Assembly: GCA_000310025.1 (NCBI GenBank)
Contig: FN649751.1
Span: forward strand, 4,699,318-4,763,317
Reading direction: 5' to 3'
Length of the DNA stretch: 64,000 bases
Source of the DNA: Ectocarpus siliculosus
Taxonomy: Eukaryota > Sar > Phaeophyceae > Ectocarpales > Ectocarpaceae
Shown: positions 25,984-38,032 of the stretch, in pieces
Position numbering within the stretch: the stretch's first letter is position 1
Layout: each line of letters starts with the position of its first letter
Notes under the pieces: generated by a model
Seen by the model: the letters and a program-made list of their open reading frames with translations, nothing else
Told to the model about the DNA's origin: nothing
Databases searched by the model: none
Position numbers and translations under genes: made by a program

Positions 25984-26771
25984 GGTTGGGCTTGCTGGAG
26001 TTCAATGTCTCACTATCTCACACGCGCCCCATCGAGAAACCGATACAACACAACCACCCGAGAGTCTGAGACGGCGAAACATGCACTAGTCTCATGTCTA
26101 GATCGCCTGTCGTCCATCGCACACCCATGTCCGACTTAAAAAGCCGAACGTTTCTTCGAAAACATCCTTTTCCCAAATCCGGTAACACAAAAGAAAAATC
26201 GTGCACGATGGTCTCGAACATCAACCCACAACTCTCTTGTTGCCAAGACTGTAAGCCCTCGCTAGAATAGGTCCGTGAACAAGGTCTCTTCACGTGTCAA
26301 GGCTAGAGATCGCCGAGAGGCAAAGGAGGCGAGGAACACCTTCAGAGCATAAAAAAAAATGTAGGAGGAGGAGGAAGAGGAGGAGGTACATCCATCCTCT
26401 CCCACTAACCAGTCGTTCCAACATTACCCACGATCCCAGAAAAAAGGGAAAGCGCTACACCTCAGAAAGGCGAAGGATATCCAAGGTTTCCCAAGATTAT
26501 TAAACCTTCAGCAACATAAAAGCAAGTGCCGTTTCCACACATACTGTGGACCGTGCCGCGGCGCCCATCTTTGCCTAGGAACTGGGTTTGAAACAACTAC
26601 ACTAGGTTTACCTGTAGCAGCCGTAAGTGTCGGGTCCCCGGGGCAACCCGGCCACCCTCTGCACACCAAGATTGGCGACAAGGACGGCCCAAGAAACGTG
26701 AAGATGTTGTTTCACACGCAATAAGAAGCACGGACCGTTCGTTCCTGAAGCGCCGTTCTTTCTTGGCTAGC

Positions 26772-29700
26772 CTATTTCACCAGCTTTTGATCTCTAGACC
26801 ATTTTCGGTAGTCCCCGGCGACGGTGGATACGAAAGTGTTCGACACGTACTCAAGAACCTTGTTGTTAATCCCCAAGGCGGCCGACTTGACCAGAGGCTC
26901 CGGCGTCGCCGACAAGAGGCCTGGCATCTACGTAGCGTCCCATGCAAAAAACAGGCAAGGACAGGGGTAATGGGCACGGGGGGTCGCTAGCCACCGCGCC
27001 TCCAACAACACAAGGAAGTGGGTGCAGCATGTGCTGCATAACCAAATTTGGAGACCGTGTGCAGTGGGATGCCATCCATAACGCCGGTGCGTGTCCGGCA
27101 CATCGACCGGGGCAGTTTCCCAGCAATCACCCACCCTATACAGGGCCATCGGCGCTAATCGTTATTGACGCCCTCCTACTGTATGTTGACAACCGCCGCA
27201 GAAACATCGCGGAGGGTTCCTGTGCGTTGGCATGGGCAACAATCAACTACATGTTCTGTTGTCCAGCGGCTCCTTGTAAGAACTAAGCCTACGCCGTGCT
27301 CGTCAGAGTGCGCACAATGTGTGAACCTGCTGTCATGCAACCCTCAACTGTGGTATCCTAGGCGTATTCACAAGGCTGCCAAATCTGAGCACGCAATATC
27401 CCCAAGGTGTGCTCCATGACTGTTGTTGGCCATTTCGAGAGGGGATAACCGAATAAACAAGGCTTGCCAGAAACAAACCACGCCAAAAACAGGTCAGGGA
27501 GGGTGCTAACCGCGACCCAAACAAACGAAAAACGACATCGATTAGTCACGAGGCCTCACCCATGTCGTAGCGGTCAGAGGAGTTATCTCGACCAGCAAAC
27601 ACAGCCAGTTGGTGCAGCGAACTAGATCGATTCTTTGCCGCAAGCCGGACCAACTAACGAGAGGAGCCAAACATTTTGCTTCGTACCTTGCCGCCTATTG
27701 TGACTGCCACGTCGCCACTCAAGCGCGTGTTCTTCAGGGACAGCGCCCTGACCTTGGTTACCGTCTCCTCCACCCTCAGCTTCCCCTCCAGCTCCAAAAA
27801 GAACGTGTCCACGAATTCCTGGCGAGCAGCACCCCCGATGCATGCAAGGTAGTGAAAGAAAGCCGAAATAGATTTGTTCAACCACCATGATCTATGTGAA
27901 TACAGGCCGTCCCACCTTTTCATCGAATCCACATTCTAGGATACGATGAGTACTATCAGTCGAGTGGCGGCTAGCGTTCACGGATTCCTTGAATAGCCGT
28001 CTGAATATCACACGACGAACAGCCCACACCAGAAAAGACGGCAACATTGACAGTGGCTACGGTCGGCGTGAAGGACAGTGAGCCCACACCAGCGACTACA
28101 TTCTTTTCATTGCCTGCGATCGCGAAACGTCTTGTGCAACAATGAGCACAAAATCCGCGCGGATTCCTGGCAGGACACAAATGAACACAAACAAGACTGA
28201 TGCTTTTTCACCGCCTAGCCGTATGGTACGGGTGATGAAAAACAAGCCAACACATACAGATACATTTATAAATCATGCTATATATTCTGACAGGATTGCG
28301 GTCGTGTCGTCATACATTTCGAACTAATAGTATGGAAATATATATATATATACAAGGCGTCCCTCCGGAGTGGGGTAAAGAGAGCACCGCGGCAAGGGGC
28401 GATGCAAGAACATAGGAAAAGCTACCAGCAGAGAAACGACAGCAGTAAATACGTACGCATAGATAGCTTCGTATCAAAGGATTCGCGGCAGGTCGGCGCG
28501 AGCTCATAACATTTCACCGGTTTTCTGGATTTAGTTTGGTTGAAAGCCCGCAGCCGCGCGGATGGATGTGTATATGTGCATGCCGACCTCCCGACCTCGG
28601 GCTCGGCGGTCTGCACGGAGACGTGTGCTCTGCTCTGCATCTCTGCTGACACCGGCACGAGCTTTTTCATCGATACTCTACCGAGATCCTTCTGGAGGAT
28701 TTTGGCTGCAACAAGAAGTTCTGTAGTTTCTGTAGTTTTTGGGTTGAAAGCCCGCAGCCGATCGGATGGATGTGAATATATGTGCATTGCATGTGCCGGC
28801 GTGCCGGCCTCCTGACGCGGGCTCGGCGGTCTGCACGGACATGTGTGCACTGCTCAGCATCTCTGCTGACACTGCCACGACACGTACATTGCTCTACGGC
28901 TGCTGGAAACTACATACATACTTGGGGCTGACTGCTGTGTGTAGTTCATTCAGCAGTCGGACTCAATCATGGCCTCATGGCCATCATCAGCAGAACGACG
29001 AATTGATTAAGCGGCGCCAGCTGGTCCGCCGCTGGTTGTTCTGACGTGCTTGTTGGTGTGGCCAACCAATGTTGGTATGTGGTTGAACGTGACAAACAGC
29101 TGTCATTGCGCACGTATTTGGTTGAAGCTGACGTCTTCTGCCGGGCTGTTCGATGAGACATGTCACGCCTGGCCCGACGCACGCCGCGACAGCTGCTGAG
29201 AATCAGTGCAAAGTCTTCTTACAGCCCTACGAATTTTTTTCACAGTCTTGCACAGTCCCGTGGAAAAAAATACCAATCTATAGATAGTCCTATATGGTAA
29301 CTCGATTTTTGTTGTTGTACACGTGAAGTACGCTGGGTAAGACCGAAAACTAGCGCATCTTTTTGACTTCGGCTGCATGACACACCTCCTGCGACCTCGC
29401 GAACGGTAGTTGAATGCCACACCACCGGGTAAAGTGAAACGCTGCTGCTGTAGACAAGTCTTAGCGTATGCACCCGCGGTGTTGAACATGTTTTGTTCCG
29501 TGTTTGTTTTGTTTCGGATAAAACGAAAAAAAAATCTGTTCTCAGTCTGCTCTACTGCTGTAGACTACATCTACAGAACATTGTTGCTGTAGCGGGCACT
29601 GACACGTTCTCCAACAGGGCGTTCTCCGCGCTCAACGACGACATGCGGCCTTGCGTCCACCCGTGGCATGCATTCGTTGCTGCTGCCGAACTACAGAACA

Positions 29701-32529
29701 CCGCGTTTGATGTGTTGTGCCTCCTGCTTGGGGGGGGGTGACAGAATATTTGCCTGCTTTGCTACCCACACCGATTGTTGTGTACGTGGGTGAAGAAAAC
29801 TCATAATAATAGCGCATCTTTGCGACATCAGCTGCATGAGATACCTCCTGCTGCATGCCGAAGGGTATACTTCAATACCAGGCACCGGGCGAAGTGAAAT
29901 GCTGCTGCTGTAGACACGTCTTACCGTATGCACCCGCAGTGTTGAACATGTTTTTTGTTTCGTGTTGATTCGGATTCAAGTTCTCTTCTCAATCTGCCAT
30001 AATCAAAAACAAGGTGTTGTAGACTACATCGCCCGGAGACTGTTGAAGATTGGTGCTGCTGTAGCGTGCAGAGATGTTCTCCAACAGGACGTTCGCCGCG
30101 CTCAACAATAAACACGCGACCTTGCGTCAACATGTAGCAACAAAGTCTTCGTGCAAGGTGGTAGCCGATAGTTTGTTGGAGGTGACAATTCTCGATAGGT
30201 ACTGTTGTCTACGAGCCTCAGATTCGAGGCCATAAGTTGTTCGAAAGCGTAGGTGACAACACCTCAGTCATACACGGAATGGATGTCATGTTCGATCTCA
30301 TCCATGCACGCATTCCCTCCTCACAAAATTTCCCACACCCGTCTTTCTTCCGCTTCACGCTTGATGGTGATCGGGCATATCGACCTTTCATAAAAATTCC
30401 CCTGTTTCATGTTTTTTTTTACCACCGACTATTAACACCACGGACAGACGGACGTGAGGACCTCATACCGTCTGAGACTTACATCCTTCTTTCGTACCGA
30501 TGTCATTATCGCCTCTACTTCCTCTGCCCATCATACTGCGGCACCCATCCCACGTATGCTCGCCGCCCGCCCCACTAGGGGGCGGGGGGCCAATCGTTCC
30601 CCCTAGTATATAGAAGTATATATAGAGAGTCCCATGCCATTGCGCGGGTAGCTCATGGCCTTGAACATGATATTGCCAGGATTCTACGTTGCACTGCGCT
30701 TTAGGCGAGTATGTTGTCAACGGCGTGAAAATTCTCGTTATCTAAACAAGCCGATTGCCACGGCAACATCTGCTGGGACAAGTCATAGACATGTCCACAT
30801 CTCTGTCCTTGCAGCCAACACAGAGGTCAAGTCCTGAGCTGTTCCAAAGACCAAAAAAAAAATCTAGAAATACCTGGCCCAAGAGCTTGGCCATGTCGTC
30901 GACCGAGTAGCCCACCGACTTGCACTGGATCGTGCCGTCCTCCGCCGTCCACAGCTGGATATCTACCGACATATCGATCGAGATCGACAGAAAGCTCTGC
31001 CCCCTGAAGGCCATCCGAAACACGCCGTCCCCCATGTCCATGATATCCTTGTGCTCCCAGCACGCGTACACAATGCGGGAGGGTTCGCTAATGTACTCCA
31101 GCATGCTCTCCAGAGGAGCACCGGATATTGAAGCCTAGTGCAAGAGCAATATGGGAAAATGTAACAAGCACAGCAGCGTTTGGTATGCGGGTTTCGATGA
31201 TAAATTTAAGCATCGACCACGCTAACCGCCGGACTCACACAATCGCACCACCAGCGAAAATGATAATATAATAGTGGGCAGGAGCAGCTTCGAGCAGGCT
31301 CGTGAGAGATGATATTGCAAAATTCAAACGGCCCCGCAGTTACTAATACTGGTAGCATAGTTTCGAAAGAAGGTGTCTTTCCCGAAACGTTCGTTGTTTT
31401 TATTTTTTCTGAATATGTATTAAGGAATAATAAAAAAACACACAGAAAGACTACCCAATGTATGACACACCCAGAAACGAATCCATCTCTACGTATTCTA
31501 CATACATCGAACCCCAGCCCTAAGATTTACAGTAGCAATGGATATTCACAGCGTCACCGGAACATGTACCTGAATTTCTACGGTTTCCCGAGCAGCACAC
31601 AGCGATATCTCCCCTGTGGGTGAGAGGCTCAACAAGACAGTCTGGTAGCCGTTTTTTCTCCCAGCAAAGAACACGTCACATATGACGCATCACACACGAG
31701 CAGCCCGCAAGTACGTGGCGCACACGTACATACACGTTGCCGAGCGGGAACACGTGACGTCCTGAGCCCGCATCATTGTCATGGCAACAACTTGCAGGCT
31801 CGGCTGCTGTTGTGTGTACATACATTGGTTGCAGAAAATATATGACAATAACAGAGAGCACGCAATATGAAGTATGGCGGCTCCAAACCTTCGAACAGGG
31901 TCTCGCTGCTGCGCTAAGGGTCAGGCGTGTCTGTTCGGAGACTGGGAGCACTTTTCTTGCTGCCATACATTGCATACACTCCTCTATGTAGACTTGAATA
32001 TTTTCTTTCTGACGGGCGATGAGTCACCTCCTGCGTTCGCTGGGGTCTTTCACGCCCGTCAACACGTTATCGCCCCAGCCCTGTCTCTGCTGTATTTCCT
32101 CCCGGTTCAGCAACAGCACACACACGTAGCAGTACCGCCGTAGTTAGAACAAAAACGCTGCCCCCTAACCTGACTCCTTGCTCTAGTGATGTACTCCCCC
32201 TTCTCCTGCTGTGGTACACTCACCTCAACGCGCTGACCGCTCCCAAACTCCACCATGCCCCCATCCTTGAGCTTGAATTGCTCGCTCGTTTTTTCCGCTT
32301 TCGTCCTCGGAGCTGGCGCCACCGAGCTCGCCATCGTGACCGCCATGTGGCGCCGGTGGTCTGGGTGGCCTCCCGACCCAGATGTAGACACAGCAGCAGG
32401 TCGGCAAGGTGCTGAGGCAGCGATGGGTATCAACCCCATCCCGCCGGCGGTGTTGCTGGGCACGAACGCAGCGCACACATTCAGCAGCCCACACACCAGA
32501 GCTACCGGGGAGTGTGGTCTCAAAACCAT
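26772..32529 (-). CDS. Plastid-targeted DUF1997 family protein
   Basis: Four exons, 5' to 3': 32224-32529, 30874-31134, 27687-27818, 26772-26927, all in phase 0, encoding 284 residues ending in a TAG stop. Splice sites are good (GAG|GTGAGT, CAG|GTATTT, AAG|GTACGA). The start is the ATG at 32529: it begins a hydrophobic signal peptide (VALVCGLLNVCAAFVP) with phenylalanine at the cleavage point, the hallmark of stramenopile plastid presequences. The in-frame GTG at 32556 is upstream but less likely. Exons 2-4 follow the DUF1997 layout: EYISEPSRIVYACW, a beta-rich core, FLELEGKLRVEE, and the C-terminal GDYRKW. DUF1997 proteins are conserved in cyanobacteria, plants and algae; function unknown to me. 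It diverges from the lipid phosphatase gene over 244 bp. Intron 3 is 3 kb and repeat-filled. Confidence 0.87.
28534..28880. repeat. Diverged direct repeat in intron of the DUF1997 gene
   Basis: Copies at 28534-28660 and 28736-28880 share TTGAAAGCCCGCAGCCG, GGATGGATGTG, GGGCTCGGCGGTCTGCACGG and CATCTCTGCTGACAC. The copies are separated by about 75 bp of unrelated sequence. Confidence 0.8.
29305..30135. repeat. Tandem duplication, period about 465 bp, in the same intron
   Basis: Copies at about 29305-29690 and 29775-30135. They share GCTGCTGCTGTAGACA, the GTATGCACCCGC(A/G)GTGTTGAACATG block and GTTCTCCAACAGG, with many substitutions and indels. The duplication is therefore old. Confidence 0.75.
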
Positions 32530-32773
32530 AATGTTACAGTTGGTTAACGTGGCCACGTGTCACTGCAGGCGAAGCTGGTACTCCGATTGGTACCCACGGA
32601 TCGGGGCGCGAGCGATGGACTGCTCACGAACCTCTTCATCACAGTCTATTTTTTTTCACACCGGCGAACTCGATCTCCGATCTCGTAGATGCGATGCGGC
32701 GAAATTCGGGTGTGTTGGCACTTCGCTCACATTCAACAAGTGTGTGTCAGCGCGCGTGCTGCGGCTGCTTCCC
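32530..32773. promoter_or_regulatory. Divergent promoter shared by two plastid-protein genes
   Basis: Only 244 bases separate the two ATG codons, which point away from each other. Both products carry heterokont plastid presequences. Sequence here includes a T-rich run at 32648-32655 on the plus strand. I see no element that I can name as a TATA box or known operator. Confidence 0.6.
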
Positions 32774-35574
32774 ATGCACCGCTTAGGGCACGCTTTGCTC
32801 ATCGGGCTAGCGAGTTCGCGGCTGGCTAGCTGCTTCATTCGAGGTCCTGCCCTTCAGCACAGGTGGTTCAGCGATCTCGCTACAAACTGCAACGACATAC
32901 GCCCAGCGGCTGCTTGCGTGTGTGCCGAGCGAATTGGTTGCCCACGAGTTCTGCTGGGTACAGCGCACACATCACGAGTCAGAGTAAAACAGGTGGGTGG
33001 TGTAGCCGGGGTAGTTGCCGCGCTTTGAGCTTGTCCGGTTGGTGCATTGTTGTCAGTGCTGCCAGGCTGGGCATTTTTTACATCCAGCACGGTCGTCCTC
33101 TGCATCTAAAAAAAACAACTGTCATGTAGACTAATTCACCCGGGTGTGGACCTGCTGTATCATGTGCATCGTGGTGTTTTTGAAACGAAGTGGCGCGCTG
33201 CTATTGATCAGAGAGTGTATGCGAAGTAAATGCTGGTTTCCGTGGGCTCCGCCACAAAGCAGTGGCAGCGATACCGAGGCGTTGGTTTCCACGACGAGAG
33301 TGCCGCACTCCACAATTTCTGATCCAGTCCAGATGACCAGCGTAGCGCCACAAGCTGTCGGCACGCTCAACGAAAAGCTGCCCTATTGAGATATTTACGC
33401 TCTGCAACCCAACGACACCATTCGCACCAAACAATGCGGCTCGCCTGTTAAACCACGGCCTTGGTCGATTGCGGGCAGCAGCCCCTATGCTGACTATGCT
33501 TCTGCGCTCAAGGCAAGTTGCACACGTTGGTTCGCGAGATGAACAGGCTTTCAACGACAGCAGCGGCGGTAGCGGCAGCAGTAGCGGTAGCAGTAGCAGC
33601 CCTGAGGCGGACTCATCGGAGGTGGCGGCGGCGGCTGCAGCAGCAACAACCGAAACCCTAGCCGGCGGTGCCACGATGGGACGGGACAAGACCCTACTGG
33701 CCGGAATAGAGCTCGGGTTGGATGTGCTGGGCAGCAGCACGCAGTGGGCCGTGGCTGGTGCGGTGGGCGTCGCGCTAATAACGAGAGCCGACGTTGATAC
33801 ACTGGTGTATGTATTGGGGTCCCTCATCAATGCGGTGTTCTCCAAAGTTTTGAAGAAGACCATCAATCAGGTATGAGTTCCGTGTTGCGGACGCGTTTGC
33901 CCGATTGGGTGTCAGCCTGGTGATTCAGTCACTCCTACTCTCTCAGCTCCTCAAGAGCCCATCTTCATGCAGGTGGACGGCCGACAGCAATACTGGCTAA
34001 ATGACTTTCCATCGGGAACTAAAATATTGTAAGTGCTCGTGACAGGTGCGCCCGGACGGGGCCCAGCTTTCAGACCCAGGGATGCCGAGCTCGCACGCCA
34101 TGGTGAGTTGTTCTGAGCAGCCGCATAGAGGCGAGCAAGGAAACAAATCCTGCTGGTGCACGGACGTCTGTCAGTGGACACCACATTGTCCGCCTTTTGG
34201 CGACCCTGGAGCTCAACGGACCGGGTCTTGCTGTCCTCCTTCTTGTTTGGTGCCTTGTGTTGCTTGGTCGCCCGTTGGAAATCGTCGCCCGTGAAAGGTG
34301 GATGCGGGGTCTGGAGTGGGGGACAAAACTCTTCCAAGCGGTGTATAGTTGAACATTCTCCCACATTCCACTCTGATTCTGGGCCACGAGGCCAAGAAGG
34401 TTTGAAGCTTTATATCGAAAACCCCTCGTGAAAGGACGGTGTATCCGCCCACAACAGCTGACCCCCCTCCCCCGCGCGCACCGCGATTGCCGTCACCGCC
34501 GCCTCGCTACCGTGAACCTCTCGTTTTGTGCTCGTTTCGTCGGCTCGCTCGACCGCCGTCAGTCATTGTTTTACCTGGGAACGTACCTCGTGATTGGTCT
34601 TCAGGAGCACGGGGTGTTGTTGCTGCACCCGTCTTTGCCGCCATGGCCTCTTGGCGTCACGCAGACGCAGACGCTACTTGGCATGTACGCCTTGACGGCC
34701 AGGTAGGGGAAGGGCAGTAGCGACGGCGCATGCTAGAGGGGGCTTCTCGGGTATGCACTGATCCAATGCACATGTTGTGATCCAGTTACTGTATGGGTCA
34801 CACTCCAGTAGCTTCCATCTTTCCACGTGCGGAAAACCGATCGAGGGCAATGACATCGCTTGCAGGTGGATCGCGAAGTTTTATTCCCGACCACACCCCC
34901 CCCATTTCCTGTTCCCTTGTTCCTCCATCATCGTTTGACTAGTATTTCGCACACACGACACACGTGTTTCCTTCTCTTCCTCGCTAGAAATTTTCCAAGT
35001 GCAGCCCCCAAAGGTTTCGGGTTCCTCCTGACTTTTGTCCTGGGCGTTGTTACCGTTGATACTTCCTCTGTTTTGAATTTCAGTCTTTGGAGGGTCAAAG
35101 CGGGGTTCCATACTCTTCCGCAGGTTGCTGTCGGAGCTGCAGTGGGAGCAGTGGACGCGGTTCTTTGGTACCACCTCTGTCATCCTTATTTATTGTCGCA
35201 GGCAAGACTGGGTGTCGTATGTGCTGTAGATGCTGCTGGCGTTGGGGGCAAGGAGTAGGGAGTACTGCAGTGAAGTTCAGCTGGTTATTAAGCCGTGGCC
35301 GACAGCTTGGGATATCAACGAGCAAGGTACAGGGTGAGGTGAGAGTGATTGCTGGGTGCGTCTCTCTCACTCACGCGAAAATAGTAAATATTTTGTTTCC
35401 TGACGAATCATCCCCCGCCGGTGTTACTTGCTTCGATTCCAGGTGGAGACTGCCTTTGGAGGACCCAATATTCCGGTGGAGCTGGGTTTCGCTGTGTGCT
35501 TTGTTACCTTTTTGACGTTTGGAAACGCGCAACGAAAAATCTCCCAGGTTCTGGGGAGAAGGAAAGACGACTAG
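32774..35574 (+). CDS. Plastid PAP2-type lipid phosphate phosphatase, LPP-epsilon-like
   Basis: Six exons: 32774-32992, 33547-33870, 34046-34102, 34563-34702, 35084-35201, 35443-35574; 329 residues, all in phase (one split serine codon AG+T at 34702/35084). The first exon starts a signal peptide with the motif ASC|FIRGP, a bipartite plastid presequence. Exon 2 has a serine/alanine linker and two membrane helices. PAP2 motifs: KKTINQVRP (K-x6-RP), DPGMPSSHAM (motif 2, PSSH), and R-x5-H-x3-Q in WRVKAGFHTLPQ (motif 3). Plant chloroplast LPP-epsilon, a phosphatidate phosphatase, has the same DPGMPSSHA and the same Q in place of the usual D. It likely dephosphorylates phosphatidate or a related lipid in plastid membranes. 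The exon-5 donor is GC (CAG|GCAAGA), the only choice that reaches the last hydrophobic exon in frame. The exon-2 start (33547) is the least certain boundary. Confidence 0.84.
35202..35203 (+). other. GC-AG intron donor
   Basis: TCGCAG|GCAAGACT at the end of exon 5 of the lipid phosphatase gene. Reading through instead gives 18 extra residues and a stop, and loses the final membrane helix coded at 35443-35574. Confidence 0.6.
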
Positions 35575-36589
35575 TCATGGCATACATCTCAATTGATTAT
35601 GATCTACAAGTTGAGTTTCGTGCATTATCTTCTACCTTTTTTGACAAGCATCGTGCCAAGCTTGATCATGCCTCACGTTTTAGTTAATTCCAGATGGTGC
35701 CTTCGCTTGAACTCATGAGAGATTTGGCTGCTCTTCCCGTCGATCGTTGTTCACAAGGGCTTGGCGCGCTTGCGTGATGTTTTACCGTCGTTTGACATGC
35801 CAGCACCATCGATGGCCTTGAGCTGTTGTGGCGCCTCGGTGCGCCACGATTTCAGTGTCAGCCCCCATGTTTAGGGAGTTCTCGACACAGCAGTACACAT
35901 GCAGCAAGTCGCCGGTCGGCCTTGGATACCGCGAGCCGGCCGCCCTCGAACCAGCGTGGCAAGCGTCCACTTGGGATGGAAAAAATCAACTATTAAAATC
36001 ATCAACGCGGCAGGCAAGAAACCGGGAACACCTCCCGATATCGCTCCGTCCCGGCATTGTAGGGGCGCGAGGTCTGTGGTGTACCGACTATGGCATGCGT
36101 CAACATGAACACCGCCTAGCACATCCCCCCCGACACCAAAGGACTAACCCCTTTTTTCAAATGGTGGTCTGTTCGGGTACGCCGGGAACAGGGTTTTTGT
36201 CCTGCCGTGGTGATCCGCACGTCTACATTCATGCACTCGTCATACCGTGCTTATCGCAAAGTTGTAGTGCGGGTCTCTGCCCTGGACGTTGCAGTCGTGG
36301 CACACCCAGTCTTCCCGTGCGTGCATTGCTTTGGCGGAAGGGACAACGCGGAGGGCGGAGTGATTGCGATCTCCCTCCTTCTGCGTTTCACCTCCCCCTC
36401 AATGGTCTAACCGCTACGGCATGCAAAACGTTAGAGTACGCTCGCCTTGCCCGGCCCAGTATTGCCACCAACATCCAGAGTTAGATCAATACGGAAAGAT
36501 GAACGCACTGGATAGAGAGATCGGAACGACACCAACAACAACAGCAATTCTTGTGTGCGCGCCTCGGTTCAGTGCCACACCCCCGATGC

Positions 36590-37250
36590 AAAACCTCCGC
36601 ACCTGCCGGTGCCCTGGCCAGGACACTTTATTCGCATTTTGTTTTTTCAGCTGTTTTTGTCTTCCTCGTGCGGAGACGTGTGGCTCAAAATACTTCTTAC
36701 ATTTGTCGTTTGTCGTTGCACCCGACTACCTGAGAGGACATTGGTCGATACCTCCTCAACCTGGCACGTATCTAGCATTCCCGAATCTGGCACCTTCCCA
36801 CGGTGCACTGACCTCACATCTACTCGGATTTTTAGTGTTCCAACCAGGATGCCAACAGAGCGATATCCCACCGCGGTGCGATAACACCGTGCCCGGTGCG
36901 AAAATTGTTCTTTTGTGCGCACTTCGGTGTCATCTCCCCGAGGGGTGCGCCGTACATGCAGGTGCCCTGGCCCGCACAATATTTATTGGCTTGGTTTCCG
37001 CATGGGTGCAGAAAAGTGGCTCAAAAGATTTCAAATTGTTGAATGCGCCCGACTCCCATGAGAGGATATGAGTCGACACCTCCTACTGAAGCACGTATCC
37101 AGCTTGCATTTGCAAATCTGGCACCTTCCCACGGTGCACTGACCCCACATCTACTGGGGTCAGGGGTCTAACGAGGATGCAAACAGAGCTTTATCTTGCC
37201 TTTCACGATTACGATAACACCACCTTGTGCCCGGTGCGAAAGTCGAACAA
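36590..37250. repeat. Tandem duplication, unit about 330 bp
   Basis: Copies at about 36590-36910 and 36943-37250 share GGTGCCCTGGCC, TGGCTCAAAA, AATCTGGCACCTTCCCACGG, TGCACTGACC, CACATCTACT and GATAACACC followed by TGCCCGGTGCGAAA. They differ by many small changes. Confidence 0.8.
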
Positions 37251-37299
37251 AATGGCGAACTCTCTTCTTGAACCCCGAAGCAGCAGTAATATTTGCAAC

Positions 37300-37427
37300 C
37301 TGTTAGTGACTCCTATCTAAGCGGTTTCACGCCCTCTGATTGGTCCGGCATTGGTTCCGGGTGGTCGGGTGAGGAACCTAGCCTTGAAAAGTGCAACATC
37401 GGTTAGACCTAAAAGAGTCACTAACAG
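37300..37427. mobile_element. Short MITE-like element with 13-bp TIRs
   Basis: CTGTTAGTGACTC at 37300-37312 is the exact inverse of GAGTCACTAACAG at 37415-37427. The enclosed 128 bp has no coding capacity. No clear target duplication is visible. Confidence 0.55.
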
Positions 37428-37479
37428 TGTAAATAGACCTCTCCCGAAGGTTGCGAAACTACCGGTATACGCACAGGTG

Positions 37480-38032
37480 GAGGTCGGATTACCAATCGTG
37501 CGAAAGGATCTTTAGGGGGTTCGGGGGTAGGGTTTCCGGAAGGTTCGGAAAGCATGCCGTACTTTTTGGGCGCGCGCGCACGCGGTTCTTGACGGTTTGG
37601 AGGTGGTACTCGGCTAGCTCAGCTCTGCTAGCTTGCACACTGAAGCCCGAGCTGTGCAGGCTTGCAGAGCCCGCCTGCTCGTATGTTCAGTGGAGTATGT
37701 TCCTGCGCGCACAGGGGACTCATGGTGTGTAGGGGAGGAGAAGAATGCTGCTAGAAAAACATGTCAGGACCGCCGAAAGCAATCAATTAGTCTACAATGT
37801 AGACTGTTGTCGGGGGCACCGATTTGTATGTGCGCGCTACCGGGCTGCCGGCCGTTCGGTAGGGCGTGTACTGCTGCTGTACGAAGAGCGAGTGGAATAT
37901 CTAGCTGAGTCTAGGTGCTGTAGGTCTAGGCCTTTGCACAGCTTCGAGATGACCGGAACCGCTTTCTGCGCTGGCTGTACACGAAAGAAACAACCGATTG
38001 CCCCGCAACGCTAGAGGTAGGCGCATCAGCAT
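37480..38032. repeat. Dispersed repeat, copy 1, truncated by the assembly gap
   Basis: This block is nearly identical to 44436-44980. It starts at GAGGTCGGATTACCAATCG and runs without rearrangement to GGCGCATCAGCAT, where the Ns begin. Differences are a few substitutions, a 21-base insertion near 37933 (TTTGCACAGCTTCGAGATGA region) in this copy and a short tandem CTGAGTCTAG in the other. Confidence 0.93.

Larger units (their letters stand above)
23335..26771. other. Interval between the CCDC180-like and DUF1997 genes
   Basis: This stretch must hold the missing 5' exons and promoter of the CCDC180-like gene and the 3' UTR of the DUF1997 gene; both point left. One further coding exon is possible at 23391-23444 (minus; 18 codons, acceptor GGTCCAG|G, donor AGG|GTAAGC, phase 0), but it would leave an intron of only 56 bases. 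It also holds a tandem duplication (24119-24285) and two copies of a dispersed motif (24888-24927 and 25328-25366). Nothing else is recognised. Confidence 0.5.
35575..37479. other. Non-coding interval after the lipid phosphatase gene
   Basis: No exon is recognised. Open frames on the plus strand at 35828-36484 and 36364-37071 are long, but they run through repeats and have no family resemblance. The interval contains the duplicated block at 36590-37250 and a small inverted-repeat element at 37300-37427. Confidence 0.5.

Noticed and set aside
32530-32556. GTG at 32556 as the start of the DUF1997 protein
   Set aside because: The ATG at 32529 gives a standard start and a better signal peptide.
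35202-35258. Reading through to a TAG at 35258 as the end of the lipid phosphatase
   Set aside because: This would lose the last hydrophobic helix; the GC donor joins in phase to an exon with a clear membrane segment and stop.
35828-37071. Two long plus-strand open frames
   Set aside because: They run through a tandem duplication and have no recognisable domain or exon boundaries.
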